Shown here piece by piece: positions 14,268-21,762 of a stretch of 53,083 bases of DNA. The notes under the pieces are model-generated. The model saw only the letters and a list, made by a program, of their open reading frames with translations. It did not search any database and was not told the DNA's origin. The translations under genes and the position numbers were made by a program. Within the stretch, counting starts at the first letter, position 1. Each line of letters begins with the position of its first letter. Source of the DNA: Streptococcus parasanguinis. GTDB lineage: Bacteria; Bacillota; Bacilli; Lactobacillales; Streptococcaceae. The DNA lies in the NCBI GenBank assembly GCA_018365265.1, contig JAGZKI010000007.1:1-53083 (forward strand), in the 5' to 3' direction.

Positions 14268-15260
14268 ATGGCAATGATAGAAGTGCAACATCTTCGGAAA
14301 AATTTTGTGAAGACAGTTAAGGAGCCGGGGTTAAAGGGAGCCTTACGCTCCTTTATTCATCCTGAAAAGCAGACCTTTGAAGCGGTCAAGGATTTAACTT
14401 TTGAAGTTCCAAAAGGGCAGATTTTAGGATTTATCGGGGCAAATGGTGCTGGGAAGTCAACCACCATCAAAATGCTGACAGGAATTTTGAAGCCCACATC
14501 TGGCTTTTGTCGGATTAACGGCAAGATTCCGCAGGATAATCGCCAAGATTATGTCAAGGATATTGGAGTCGTTTTCGGACAACGCACCCAGTTATGGTGG
14601 GATTTGGCTCTGCAAGAGACCTACACGGTTTTGAAAGAGATCTATGATGTACCGGACTCGCTTTTCCATAAGCGTATGGACTTTTTGAATGAAGTTTTGG
14701 ATTTGAAGGAATTTATCAAGGATCCTGTGCGGACTCTTTCACTAGGTCAACGGATGCGGGCGGATATTGCGGCTTCCTTGCTTCACAATCCCAAAGTTCT
14801 CTTTTTAGATGAACCGACTATTGGTTTGGATGTGTCGGTCAAGGACAACATTCGTCGGGCCATTACCCAGATTAATCAGGAGGAAGAGACAACTATTCTC
14901 TTGACTACTCATGATTTGAGTGATATTGAGCAACTCTGTGATCGGATTTTTATGATTGATAAGGGGCAAGAGATTTTTGATGGAACGGTTAGCCAGCTCA
15001 AAGAGACCTTTGGAAAGATGAAGACTCTCTCCTTTGACCTGACGCCAGGTCAAAATCATCTAGTCTCTCATTATGAGGGCTTGCCTGATATGTCCATTGA
15101 TAGACAAGGAAATACTCTCAATATTGAATTCGATAGTTCCCGCTACCAGTCGGCCGATATTATCAAGCAAACCTTATCTGATTTTGAGGTCCGTGATTTG
15201 AAGATGGTAGATACGGATATTGAAGATATTATCCGTCGCTTCTATCGAAAGGAGCTCTAA
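14268..15260 (+). CDS. ABC transporter ATPase, ABC-2 exporter type
   Basis: 330 residues. Walker A GANGAGKST (57-65), signature LSLGQ (157-161), Walker B FLDEP with D181/E182. The segment between 1 and 45 (LRSFIHPEKQTFEAVKDL) is the extended N-terminus of the exporter ATPases that pair with DUF990-type permeases. The C-terminal 80 residues form an accessory domain. AGGGAG at 14256-14261 is 6 bp before ATG. It energises the two membrane proteins encoded directly downstream. The exported substrate is unknown; drug or envelope-related cargo is possible. Confidence 0.9.
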   Translation: MAMIEVQHLRKNFVKTVKEPGLKGALRSFIHPEKQTFEAVKDLTFEVPKGQILGFIGANGAGKSTTIKMLTGILKPTSGFCRINGKIPQDNRQDYVKDIGVVFGQRTQLWWDLALQETYTVLKEIYDVPDSLFHKRMDFLNEVLDLKEFIKDPVRTLSLGQRMRADIAASLLHNPKVLFLDEPTIGLDVSVKDNIRRAITQINQEEETTILLTTHDLSDIEQLCDRIFMIDKGQEIFDGTVSQLKETFGKMKTLSFDLTPGQNHLVSHYEGLPDMSIDRQGNTLNIEFDSSRYQSADIIKQTLSDFEVRDLKMVDTDIEDIIRRFYRKEL

Positions 15261-15261
15261 G

Positions 15262-16080
15262 ATGGTCAAATTGTGGAGACGTTATAAACCCTTTATCAAT
15301 GCAGGGATTCAGGAGTTGATTAGCTATCGAGTCAACTTTATTCTTTATCGGATTGGCGATGTCATGGGTGCTTTTGTGGCTTTTTATCTATGGAAGGCTG
15401 TCTTTGATTCCTCCCAGGAGCCTTTGATTCAGGGCTTCAGTATGGCGGATATCACCCTCTACATCATCATGAGTTTTGTAACTAATCTTCTGACTAGGTC
15501 GGATTCTTCCTTTATGATTGGTGATGAGGTCAAGGATGGTTCCATTATCATGCGCTTGTTGCGACCAGTGCATTTTGCGGCTTCTTACCTATTTACGGAG
15601 CTTGGTTCCAAGTGGTTGATTTTTATCTCTGTTGGACTGCCATTTTTAAGTGTCATTGTTTTGATGAAAATCTTATCTGGGCAAGGGATTGTAGAAGTGC
15701 TGGGGCTAACTACCCTTTATCTTTTTAGCTTAACGCTGGCCTATCTGATTAACTTTTTCTTTAATATCTGCTTTGGATTTTCAGCCTTTGTATTTAAAAA
15801 TTTATGGGGTTCTAATCTACTTAAGACTTCCATAGTGGCCTTTATGTCTGGGAGTTTGATTCCCTTGGCTTTCTTTCCAAAGGTCATTTCAGATATTCTG
15901 TCCTTCCTGCCTTTTTCATCTTTAATTTACACTCCGGTCATGATTATTGTTGGGAAATACGATGCTAGTCAGATTCTTCAAGCACTTTTGCTTCAGCTTT
16001 TCTGGCTTATAGTGATGGTGGGCTTGTCTCAGTTGATTTGGAAACGAGTCCAGTCATTTATCACCATTCAGGGAGGTTAG
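15262..16080 (+). CDS. ABC-2 type permease subunit 1 (DUF990-like)
   Basis: 272 residues, about six hydrophobic helices, N-terminus VKLWRRYKPFINAGIQELISYRVNF typical of this permease family. ATG 15262 is used, not the in-frame upstream start, because AAAGGAG (15248-15254) is 7 bp before it; the gene then starts just after the ATPase stop. It probably forms a heterodimer with the next protein in the membrane. Confidence 0.88.
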   Translation: MVKLWRRYKPFINAGIQELISYRVNFILYRIGDVMGAFVAFYLWKAVFDSSQEPLIQGFSMADITLYIIMSFVTNLLTRSDSSFMIGDEVKDGSIIMRLLRPVHFAASYLFTELGSKWLIFISVGLPFLSVIVLMKILSGQGIVEVLGLTTLYLFSLTLAYLINFFFNICFGFSAFVFKNLWGSNLLKTSIVAFMSGSLIPLAFFPKVISDILSFLPFSSLIYTPVMIIVGKYDASQILQALLLQLFWLIVMVGLSQLIWKRVQSFITIQGG

Positions 16081-16081
16081 T

Positions 16082-16867
16082 ATGAAAAAATATCAACGCA
16101 TGCATCTGATTTTTATCAGACAGTACATCAAGCAAATCATGGAATACAAGGTAGATTTTGTGGTTGGTGTATTGGGAGTCTTTCTGACTCAAGGCCTGAA
16201 CCTCTTGTTTCTCAATGTCATCTTTCAACACATTCCCTCCCTAGAAGGTTGGACTTTTCAAGAAATTGCCTTTATCTATGGATTTTCCTTAATTCCAAAG
16301 GGACTAGATCATCTCTTTTTTGACAATCTCTGGGCCTTAGGTCAACGACTAGTTCGAAAAGGGGAGTTTGACAAGTATCTGACTCGTCCTATCAATCCTC
16401 TCTTTCACATCCTCGTTGAGACCTTTCAGATTGATGCCTTGGGTGAACTTTTGGTCGGTGGTATTCTATTAGGAACAACAGTAACTAGCATCTCTTGGAC
16501 TCTTCCAAAATTCCTGCTTTTCCTAGTTTGTATTCCTTTTGCGACCTTGATTTACACTTCTTTAAAAATCGCGACAGCTAGCATCGCTTTTTGGACCAAG
16601 CAGTCAGGTGCTATGATTTACATTTTCTATATGTTTAATGATTTTGCCAAGTATCCTATTTCTATTTACAATTCGCTCCTTCGTTGGTTGATCAGTTTTA
16701 TCGTGCCATTTGCCTTTACGGCTTACTATCCTGCCAGTTATTTCTTGCAGGACAAGGATGGGCTCTTTAACATTGGTGGTTTGATTCTAATTTCCCTTGT
16801 CTTCTTTGTTATTTCTTTGAAACTATGGGACAAGGGCTTAGATGCCTACGAAAGTGCGGGTTCGTAA
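16082..16867 (+). CDS. ABC-2 type permease subunit 2
   Basis: 261 residues, about six membrane helices, N-terminal QRMHLIFIRQYIKQIMEYKVDF similar in layout to subunit 1. It starts 1 bp after the stop of subunit 1 with GGGAGG upstream, so the three genes form one operon. The characteristic KGEFDKYLTRPINPLFHIL segment (about residues 99-117) is the cytoplasmic coupling region seen in DUF990-like permeases. Followed by a terminator. Confidence 0.88.
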   Translation: MKKYQRMHLIFIRQYIKQIMEYKVDFVVGVLGVFLTQGLNLLFLNVIFQHIPSLEGWTFQEIAFIYGFSLIPKGLDHLFFDNLWALGQRLVRKGEFDKYLTRPINPLFHILVETFQIDALGELLVGGILLGTTVTSISWTLPKFLLFLVCIPFATLIYTSLKIATASIAFWTKQSGAMIYIFYMFNDFAKYPISIYNSLLRWLISFIVPFAFTAYYPASYFLQDKDGLFNIGGLILISLVFFVISLKLWDKGLDAYESAGS

Positions 16868-16880
16868 TAGGAAGAATCTC

Positions 16881-16909
16881 AAAGCCTTGTCTCAGGAAAG
16901 GCTTTTTCT
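16881..16909 (+). terminator. Terminator of the ABC-2 exporter operon
   Basis: Stem AAAGCCTT / AAGGCTTT with a 9-nt loop and a T-run. Confidence 0.75.
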
Positions 16910-16927
16910 AATGGAGATGAAAATTTC

Positions 16928-16955
16928 TTGACATCTATTCTCAGAGTGCTATACT
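16928..16955 (+). promoter_or_regulatory. tRNA-Thr promoter
   Basis: TTGACA (16928-16933), 16-bp spacing, TATACT (16950-16955), 12 bp before the tRNA. Confidence 0.85.
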
Positions 16956-16967
16956 AAGAAGGTAATC

Positions 16968-17040
16968 GCCGATTTAGCTCAGTTGGTAGAGCAACGCACT
17001 CGTAACGCGTAGGTCACAGGTTCGATCCCTGCAATCGGCA
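16968..17040 (+). tRNA. tRNA-Thr (anticodon CGU)
   Basis: 73-nt cloverleaf: acceptor stem GCCGATT / AATCGGC, D arm TAGCTCAGTTGGTAGAGC, anticodon loop CTCGTAA with U33 and anticodon CGT at 17001-17003, T arm with GGTTCGATCCC, discriminator A. CCA is not encoded. The last pair of the anticodon stem reads A-C. It decodes ACG. Confidence 0.96.
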
Positions 17041-17061
17041 TAGGAAGAAACGGCTTTGAAG

Positions 17062-17116
17062 GAGCGAGACGACGAATGATGGTGATAACCGATTCGTTCT
17101 GTCTCGCTCTTTTTTT
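17062..17116 (+). terminator. tRNA transcript terminator
   Basis: Stem GAGCGAGAC / GTCTCGCTC (9 bp) continued by ACGAAT / ATTCGT above a small bulge, then seven T. The T-run merges into the first LytTR repeat. Confidence 0.85.
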
Positions 17117-17148
17117 GACCGCATAGGCGCCATTTTTGACCGCTTAGT
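17112..17148 (+). promoter_or_regulatory. Candidate LytTR-binding direct repeat
   Basis: Two 16-bp repeats, TTTTTGACCGCATAGGC (without its last G/C variation: 17112-17127) and its match at 17133-17148, agree at 14 of 16 positions. Start-to-start distance is 21 bp, two helical turns, which is how LytTR-domain proteins bind. They end 9 bp before the -35 at 17158, an activator position. The LytTR gene is at 17851. Confidence 0.65.
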
Positions 17149-17157
17149 CAAAAGTCC

Positions 17158-17186
17158 TTGTCTCCATAGGGGCTCTTTGCTATCAT
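17158..17186 (+). promoter_or_regulatory. Promoter of the LiaF-TM-like gene
   Basis: TTGTCT (17158-17163), 17-bp spacing, TATCAT (17181-17186). A suboptimal promoter just behind the LytTR-type repeats. A small hairpin GGAAG / CTTCC follows in the leader. Confidence 0.65.
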
Positions 17187-17236
17187 AGAATCATCAAAGG
17201 AAGCAATACTTCCAATTAATAAAAACGAGGTATACG

Positions 17237-17551
17237 ATGATGAAAAAATTACTTGGACTTGGATTTATTCTGGCAGCTCTTGCGGTTGTCACAATGGGAA
17301 TGGTTGGCTTTCCAAAGATCGATGTGAATATCTGGCCTTTATTCCCCGTTCTCTTATTTGCTTTCTTTACGCTTGAAAATCTGTTGAAACAGGACTACAA
17401 GGCAAGTGTCATCTGTGCTTTAATTGCTCTGATGATTGCAAACGCGATCTACGATCTCTTGCCGGTTTCAAATGGCTTAGTGATCACAGCGGGTGTCCTT
17501 GCTTGCGTGGGTCTTAGTTTTCTTTTACCGGATAAGAATAGCAACAAATAA
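17237..17551 (+). CDS. Stand-alone four-helix membrane protein (LiaF N-domain-like)
   Basis: 104 residues, four predicted membrane helices and little else. It resembles the first 100 residues of the protein encoded at 18302: KKLLGLGFILAAL versus KKLIGVFLILLAAL, IDVNIWPL versus WDISIWTL, and LPVSNGLVI versus LPVSNSVVI at equivalent positions. It therefore looks like a duplicated membrane domain of the LiaF-like regulator partner without its outside domain. ATG 17237 or 17240 could be used (CGAGG at 17226-17230). It has its own promoter with LytTR-type repeats, suggesting it is the target and perhaps a feedback modulator of the LytTR system. Confidence 0.75.
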   Translation: MMKKLLGLGFILAALAVVTMGMVGFPKIDVNIWPLFPVLLFAFFTLENLLKQDYKASVICALIALMIANAIYDLLPVSNGLVITAGVLACVGLSFLLPDKNSNK

Positions 17552-17557
17552 AGGAAG

Positions 17558-17740
17558 GAGGCTGGGACAAAAGTCCTAGCCTCTTAATTGTTTTTGGATT
17601 GTCGAGCAAGACGCAGTGGTTGAGTGGGCTCTACTACACTGATTTCATCAGCTTTTACAGCCCTACTCAACTGTGCGGAGGTGGGACGACGAAATCGAAT
17701 TCTAACGAATGACCGATTTCTGTCCCACTCTCTCTTTACT
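17558..17740 (+). repeat. Dispersed intergenic repeat, full copy
   Basis: Begins with a terminator-like hairpin GAGGCTGGGAC / GTCCTAGCCTC (17558-17583) and ends with a second inverted repeat (GTGGGAC at 17681-17687 with GTCCCAC at 17722-17728, extended by CGAAATCG / CGATTTC). Bases 17563-17661 match copy 1 at 1-99 in the opposite orientation (96/99). An open frame inside it is not a gene. The first hairpin would end the upstream transcript. Confidence 0.8.
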
Positions 17741-17791
17741 TCTCAAAAACTACCTCTTGATGGGGAAAACGTGCCACTTACTGAAAAGCCC

Positions 17792-17819
17792 TTGTTTTGT
17801 TTTCAACAGCTGTTATAAT
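17792..17819 (+). promoter_or_regulatory. Promoter of the LytTR operon
   Basis: TTGTTT (17792-17797), 16-bp spacing, extended -10 TG-T-TATAAT (17811-17819). No LytTR-type repeat in front of it, so this promoter may be constitutive. Confidence 0.7.
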
Positions 17820-17850
17820 GGTACTATCAAAACGTTGGGAAAGGAGTTTT

Positions 17851-18297
17851 ATGAAAGTTAGAATCGAATTGGATCCATCAACGGATGAGCCTGAGATCTT
17901 GATTCGAGCTCCGCGCTTGACCCCGGAATTGACCCAGCTGCAAGAGAGAATCCTAGAACAAAAGGTCGCTCCTTTGGCCTTCTACAAGGATCGAAGTGAG
18001 TATTTTCTGGATGTGGCATCGATCCTCTTTTTTGAGACGGACGGGGAGAAGATTTTTGGACACACCAAGGACGAGGCCTATGAGGTCAAACAGAAGCTCT
18101 ATGAGTTGGAGGAGCTACTTCCCATCGCCTTTTGTCGAATTTCCAAATCCACCATTGTCAACGCAAAGCAGATCTATTCTCTAGAAAAGTCTTTTTCAGG
18201 GACCAGCACGGTCAATTTCTACCAGACCCATAAGCAGGTTCACGTATCTAGACGCTACTATCAACTCTTAAAAGAACGACTAAATGAAATGAGGTAA
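17851..18297 (+). CDS. LytTR-family DNA-binding regulator without receiver domain
   Basis: 148 residues. About 50 residues of an N-terminal extension (RIELDPSTDEPEILIRAP) precede the LytTR domain (about 50-148: YFLDVASILFFETDGEKIFGHT, then FCRISKSTIVNAKQIYSLEKS and VHVSRRYYQLLKERL). There is no phosphoacceptor domain, so control must come from a partner, as in streptococcal LytTR regulatory systems where a membrane protein restrains the regulator. The next gene, 4 bp downstream, encodes such a membrane protein. ATG 17851 is chosen with AAAGGAG at 17840-17846. The likely target site is the repeat at 17112-17148. Confidence 0.88.
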   Translation: MKVRIELDPSTDEPEILIRAPRLTPELTQLQERILEQKVAPLAFYKDRSEYFLDVASILFFETDGEKIFGHTKDEAYEVKQKLYELEELLPIAFCRISKSTIVNAKQIYSLEKSFSGTSTVNFYQTHKQVHVSRRYYQLLKERLNEMR

Positions 18298-18301
18298 TAT
18301 C

Positions 18302-18997
18302 ATGAGAAAAAAATTAATTGGAGTATTCTTAATCCTTTTAGCAGCCTTAATCCTTTTACAGGGCTATTTTGTAAAATGGGACATCAGCATCTGGACCTTA
18401 GCTTGGGTTACCTTGCTTGCCGTTCTGTCCCTCTCTAGTTTCTTAAAACGCCATTTTGGTTGGGGCTTCATCTATGGACTTTTAGCCCTCTTTTGTCTCA
18501 ATGGGCAATACCATTTCCTCCCAGTTTCAAATTCAGTTGTCATCCTTTCCTCAATTCTCGCTGTGATTGGGCTCAACATTTTGTTTAAACCCTCTAAGAA
18601 AACAAAAGCCCGCCTAGCTTCCTATTCTGCTGGGTCCATGAGTAAGTCGGATGGCAATGACATTGATGTCACTTTTTCAACAGTGACAAAATATCTCAAT
18701 GACCAACACTTTACCCGCGGAAGTGCAGATGTGAGTATGGGAGAAGCATCGGTTTATTTTGACAATTGCCGCATCGAGGGTCCATCTGCTCAGTTTGTTG
18801 TCGATGTTTCCCTTGGAAGTTTGAGTCTCTATGTACCAAGTGATTGGCGTGTCCATGTAAATGTGGATAATTCCCTCTCAGCGATCCAACATCAGGAAAA
18901 TCCAAGTGCTCTGACAAGCAAGGATTTCTACATTACGGGCGATGTTTCCTTAGGAAATCTGGAAATTATCTATGTCGGAGCGAATTCGTTTTCTTAA
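18302..18997 (+). CDS. LiaF-like membrane protein, partner of LytTR regulator
   Basis: 231 residues: four N-terminal membrane helices (about 1-95), a linker, then a C-terminal domain of about 110 residues (DIDVTFSTVTKYLNDQHF.., GEASVYFDNCRIEG, VDVSLGSLSLYVPSDWRVHV, FYITGDVSLGNLEIIYVG) with the repeated beta pattern of the LiaF/DUF2154 cell-wall-stress domain. Co-transcribed with the LytTR gene. It is likely to hold the regulator inactive until a membrane signal arrives; this is inference from similar pairs. Confidence 0.82.
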   Translation: MRKKLIGVFLILLAALILLQGYFVKWDISIWTLAWVTLLAVLSLSSFLKRHFGWGFIYGLLALFCLNGQYHFLPVSNSVVILSSILAVIGLNILFKPSKKTKARLASYSAGSMSKSDGNDIDVTFSTVTKYLNDQHFTRGSADVSMGEASVYFDNCRIEGPSAQFVVDVSLGSLSLYVPSDWRVHVNVDNSLSAIQHQENPSALTSKDFYITGDVSLGNLEIIYVGANSFS

Positions 18998-19026
18998 GTC
19001 GGAAATGAAAAACTTTGGCCAAAAGC

Positions 19027-19055
19027 TTGCCAAGAGAGATTTTTTTTGGTAATAT
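19027..19055 (+). promoter_or_regulatory. rpmB promoter and leader
   Basis: TTGCCA (19027-19032), 17-bp spacing, TAATAT (19050-19055). The leader holds a perfect palindrome GTGCTAGCAC within ATGTG..CACAT, a possible small RNA hairpin. Confidence 0.6.
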
Positions 19056-19115
19056 AGTACGGTATGTGGTGCTAGCACATCCGTTATATTAGATCTAATA
19101 GGAGGAAACACAGAA

Positions 19116-19304
19116 ATGGCTAAAGTATGTTATTTCACAGGTCGTAAGACTGTATCAGGTAACAACCGTTCACACGCTATGAACCAAACAAAACGTGCCG
19201 TAAAACCAAACCTTCAAAAAGTAACTGTCCTTATCGATGGTAAACCTAAAAAAGTTTGGGCTTCAGCTCGTGCATTGAAATCTGGTAAAGTAGAACGCGT
19301 TTAA
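19116..19304 (+). CDS. rpmB: 50S ribosomal protein L28
   Basis: 62-residue ribosomal protein of the large subunit. Begins [27 protein letters not shown], the standard bacL28 start, and is very basic. The usual CxxC zinc motif pairs of some L28 forms are absent; only one cysteine (C5) is present. AGGAGG precedes the start. Single-gene unit with its own promoter and terminator. Confidence 0.97.
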   Translation: MAKVCYFTGRKTVSGNNRSHAMNQTKRAVKPNLQKVTVLIDGKPKKVWASARALKSGKVERV

Positions 19305-19314
19305 TAAAGAATAT

Positions 19315-19336
19315 AGAACCTCATAGAGGTTCTTTT
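19315..19336 (+). terminator. rpmB terminator
   Basis: Stem AGAACCTC / GAGGTTCT, loop ATA, then T-run. Confidence 0.85.
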
Positions 19337-19387
19337 CTTTTTCTCTAGAGACAGCTGTCACAGCGGGAGAAGAATAATCCCTACCCT

Positions 19388-19416
19388 TTTACAGCTGATC
19401 TCTTTTATGGTAAAAT
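19388..19416 (+). promoter_or_regulatory. Promoter of the Asp23-fakA operon
   Basis: TTTACA (19388-19393), 17-bp spacing, extended -10 TG-G-TAAAAT (19408-19416). Confidence 0.7.
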
Positions 19417-19446
19417 AGAATATAAAATACTTTTGAGGTAGAAATT

Positions 19447-19812
19447 ATGACAGTAAAAATCAATACAAAGGACGGTCAAATTGAATTGACTGATGAGGTT
19501 ATCGCAACTGTTGTAGGCGGTGCCGCTACTGAGATCTTCGGTGTGGTTGGAATGGCCAGCAAAAATGCGATCAAAGATAATTTCCAAGCCCTCCTAGGGA
19601 AAGAAAACTTCTCTAAAGGTGTTGTTGTCAAAACAACGGAAGCAGGAACTATCGCAGTTGATGTTTACACTGTTTTGAGCTATGGAACAAAAATTAGCGA
19701 AGTCTCAAAAAATATTCAAGAACGTGTGAAATTTAGTTTGGAAAATCAACTTGGAATCACTACGGATACTGTGAATGTCTATATTCAAAATATCAAGATT
19801 GTGGGAGAATAA
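19447..19812 (+). CDS. Asp23/Gls24 family protein (YloU-like)
   Basis: 121 residues of the Asp23/DUF322 family: ATVVGGAATEIFGVVGM (about 20-36), GVVVKTTEAGTIAVDVYTVLSYG and NIQERVKFSLENQLG are characteristic. Asp23 proteins are envelope-associated and linked to alkaline or cell-wall stress; here, as in most Firmicutes, the gene directly precedes the fatty acid kinase gene and the two are coupled (GTG start 2 bp after this stop). The exact function is unknown. Confidence 0.9.
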   Translation: MTVKINTKDGQIELTDEVIATVVGGAATEIFGVVGMASKNAIKDNFQALLGKENFSKGVVVKTTEAGTIAVDVYTVLSYGTKISEVSKNIQERVKFSLENQLGITTDTVNVYIQNIKIVGE

Positions 19813-19814
19813 TC

Positions 19815-21479
19815 GTGGCTAATATTACTACAAGTTTATTTCAAGAAATGGTTCAAGCGGGGGCTACGCGCTTAAATAAACAAGCGGAATATGTAAACTC
19901 TTTGAACGTCTTTCCTGTACCAGATGGAGATACAGGAACCAATATGGGAATGACCATCGAAAATGGGGCCAAAGAAGTATCTGACCGTTCTGCTTCAACT
20001 GTTGGAGAAGCAGCAGGGATCTTCGCTAAAGGTCTCTTGATGGGTGCGCGTGGGAACTCAGGAGTCATCACTTCTCAATTGTTCCGCGGTTTTTCTCAAA
20101 GTGTCAAAGACAAAGAAGAATTGGATGGAGCAGCACTTGCAGCAGCCTTCCAATCTGGGGTAGAAGTTGCTTATAAAGCCGTTATGAAGCCGGTTGAAGG
20201 GACTATTTTGACGGTTTCTCGTGGGGCAGCCATCGGTGCCAAGAAAAAAGCAGAATCTACCAACGATGCAGTGGAAGTCATGCGTGCTGCTCTTGAAGGA
20301 GCTAAAACTGCTCTTGCGAAGACTCCAGATATGTTGCCAGTCTTGAAAGAAGTTGGCGTGGTAGACTCTGGTGGTCAAGGGTTGGTCTTCATCTATGAAG
20401 GATTCTTGTCAGCTTTGACAGGTGAATTCATCGCTTCTGAAGAGTTCCAAGCAACACCTGCAACCATGTCAGAAATGATTAATGCAGAACACCACAAGTC
20501 AGTTGCTGGCCATGTGGCTACTGAAGACATCAAGTTTGGTTACTGTACAGAAATCATGGTCGCTTTGAAACAAGGTCCAACCTATGTCAAAGACTTCGAT
20601 TATGATGAATTCCGTAACTATTTGAACAACCTTGGGGATTCCCTATTGGTGGTGAATGACGATGAGATTGTCAAAGTTCACGTCCATACAGAAGATCCAG
20701 GTCTTGTCATGCAAGAAGGTCTTAAGTACGGAAGCTTGGTCAAGGTGAAAGTCGACAACATGCGTAACCAACACGAAGCGCAAGTTGAAAAAGAAGAACG
20801 CCAAGCGAAGCCAGTTGAAGAAAAAGAATATGCCATCATCGCAGTAGTTGCTGGTGATGGATTGGCTGATATCTTTAAAGCGCAAGGAGTTGATTACATC
20901 ATCTCTGGTGGTCAAACCATGAACCCATCGACAGAAGACTTTGTCAAAGCGGTTGAAGAGTTGAATGCGCGCAACATTATTATCTTGCCAAACAACAAAA
21001 ATATCTTGATGGCTGCTCAATCTGCAGCAGAAGTGATTGATCAACCTGCAGCAGTTGTTGAGACCAAGACCATCCCTCAAGGATTGACTAGTCTTCTTGC
21101 CTTTGATGAAAGCAAGTCGATCGAAGAAAACTACGAACGCATGAGCGCTTCATTGGGCGATGTTGTGTCTGGTAGTGTGACGACAGCAGTTCGCGATACC
21201 ACTATTGATGGGCTTGAAATCCATGAAAATGATAATCTTGGAATGGTTGATGGTAAAATCGTTGTTTCAAACCCAGATATGATGGAAACCTTGGAAGAAA
21301 CATTCGCTCATATGTTGGATGAAGACAGTGAAATTGTGACCATCTATGTCGGTGAAGATGGTAGTGAGGAGTTGGCAAATGAATTGGCCCAAGTCCTTGC
21401 TGAGAAGTATGAAGATGTAGAAGTGGAAATCCACCAAGGTGGGCAACCGGTCTACCCATACTTGTTTAGTGTAGAATAA
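19815..21479 (+). CDS. fakA: Fatty acid kinase catalytic subunit (DhaL/DegV-like, YloV)
   Basis: 554 residues. The N-terminal DhaL kinase domain (1-200) shows VPDGDTGTNMGMT (35-47), whose aspartates bind Mg-ATP, MGARGNSGVI and DSGGQG. The C-terminal half includes VHVHTEDPG and the DegV-like region GDGLADIFKAQGVDYIISGGQTMNPS. This is the architecture of FakA, which phosphorylates fatty acids bound to FakB (DegV) proteins so exogenous fatty acids can enter phospholipid synthesis; no fakB is in this window. It starts at GTG 19815, with GGGAG at 19803-19807, and ends in a clear terminator. Confidence 0.9.
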   Translation: MANITTSLFQEMVQAGATRLNKQAEYVNSLNVFPVPDGDTGTNMGMTIENGAKEVSDRSASTVGEAAGIFAKGLLMGARGNSGVITSQLFRGFSQSVKDKEELDGAALAAAFQSGVEVAYKAVMKPVEGTILTVSRGAAIGAKKKAESTNDAVEVMRAALEGAKTALAKTPDMLPVLKEVGVVDSGGQGLVFIYEGFLSALTGEFIASEEFQATPATMSEMINAEHHKSVAGHVATEDIKFGYCTEIMVALKQGPTYVKDFDYDEFRNYLNNLGDSLLVVNDDEIVKVHVHTEDPGLVMQEGLKYGSLVKVKVDNMRNQHEAQVEKEERQAKPVEEKEYAIIAVVAGDGLADIFKAQGVDYIISGGQTMNPSTEDFVKAVEELNARNIIILPNNKNILMAAQSAAEVIDQPAAVVETKTIPQGLTSLLAFDESKSIEENYERMSASLGDVVSGSVTTAVRDTTIDGLEIHENDNLGMVDGKIVVSNPDMMETLEETFAHMLDEDSEIVTIYVGEDGSEELANELAQVLAEKYEDVEVEIHQGGQPVYPYLFSVE

Positions 21480-21487
21480 TTGAACAG

Positions 21488-21511
21488 AAGGTTCCTTTCG
21501 GAACCTTTTTT
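21488..21511 (+). terminator. Terminator after fakA
   Basis: Stem AAGGTTCC / GGAACCTT, loop TTTC, T-run. The next 250 bases to the lipoprotein gene hold no gene that I can support. Confidence 0.9.
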
Positions 21512-21722
21512 GTATATAGAAAAACGAGGAGATTCCCTATGAAATCAGTGTGATTCAGAGGGATTGAGACTGAAATGAACCGTCCACTGAGGCTTTATTC
21601 GTGAGAAAAAGGGGTTTCTGCAAAAAGTCTCACATTCATCAGATTTTTATTCAAATTGAAGAGCTTGAAAAGAGGGGGAAATGGTTTGAGCAGTGGAGTT
21701 TTTAGACAAGAAAGACGCGATA

Positions 21723-21731
21723 TGTTATACT
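21723..21731 (+). promoter_or_regulatory. Promoter of the DUF1307 lipoprotein gene
   Basis: Extended -10 TG-T-TATACT; TTAGAC at 21702-21707 is a candidate -35 with 18-bp spacing. Confidence 0.6.
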
Positions 21732-21762
21732 GGTATCAGTATGTGAAAGGAGAGTTATAAAA

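Noticed and set aside
17624..17818. 64-codon open frame on the plus strand
   Set aside because: It lies inside the dispersed repeat and runs into the LytTR promoter; no ribosome binding site and no protein-like composition.
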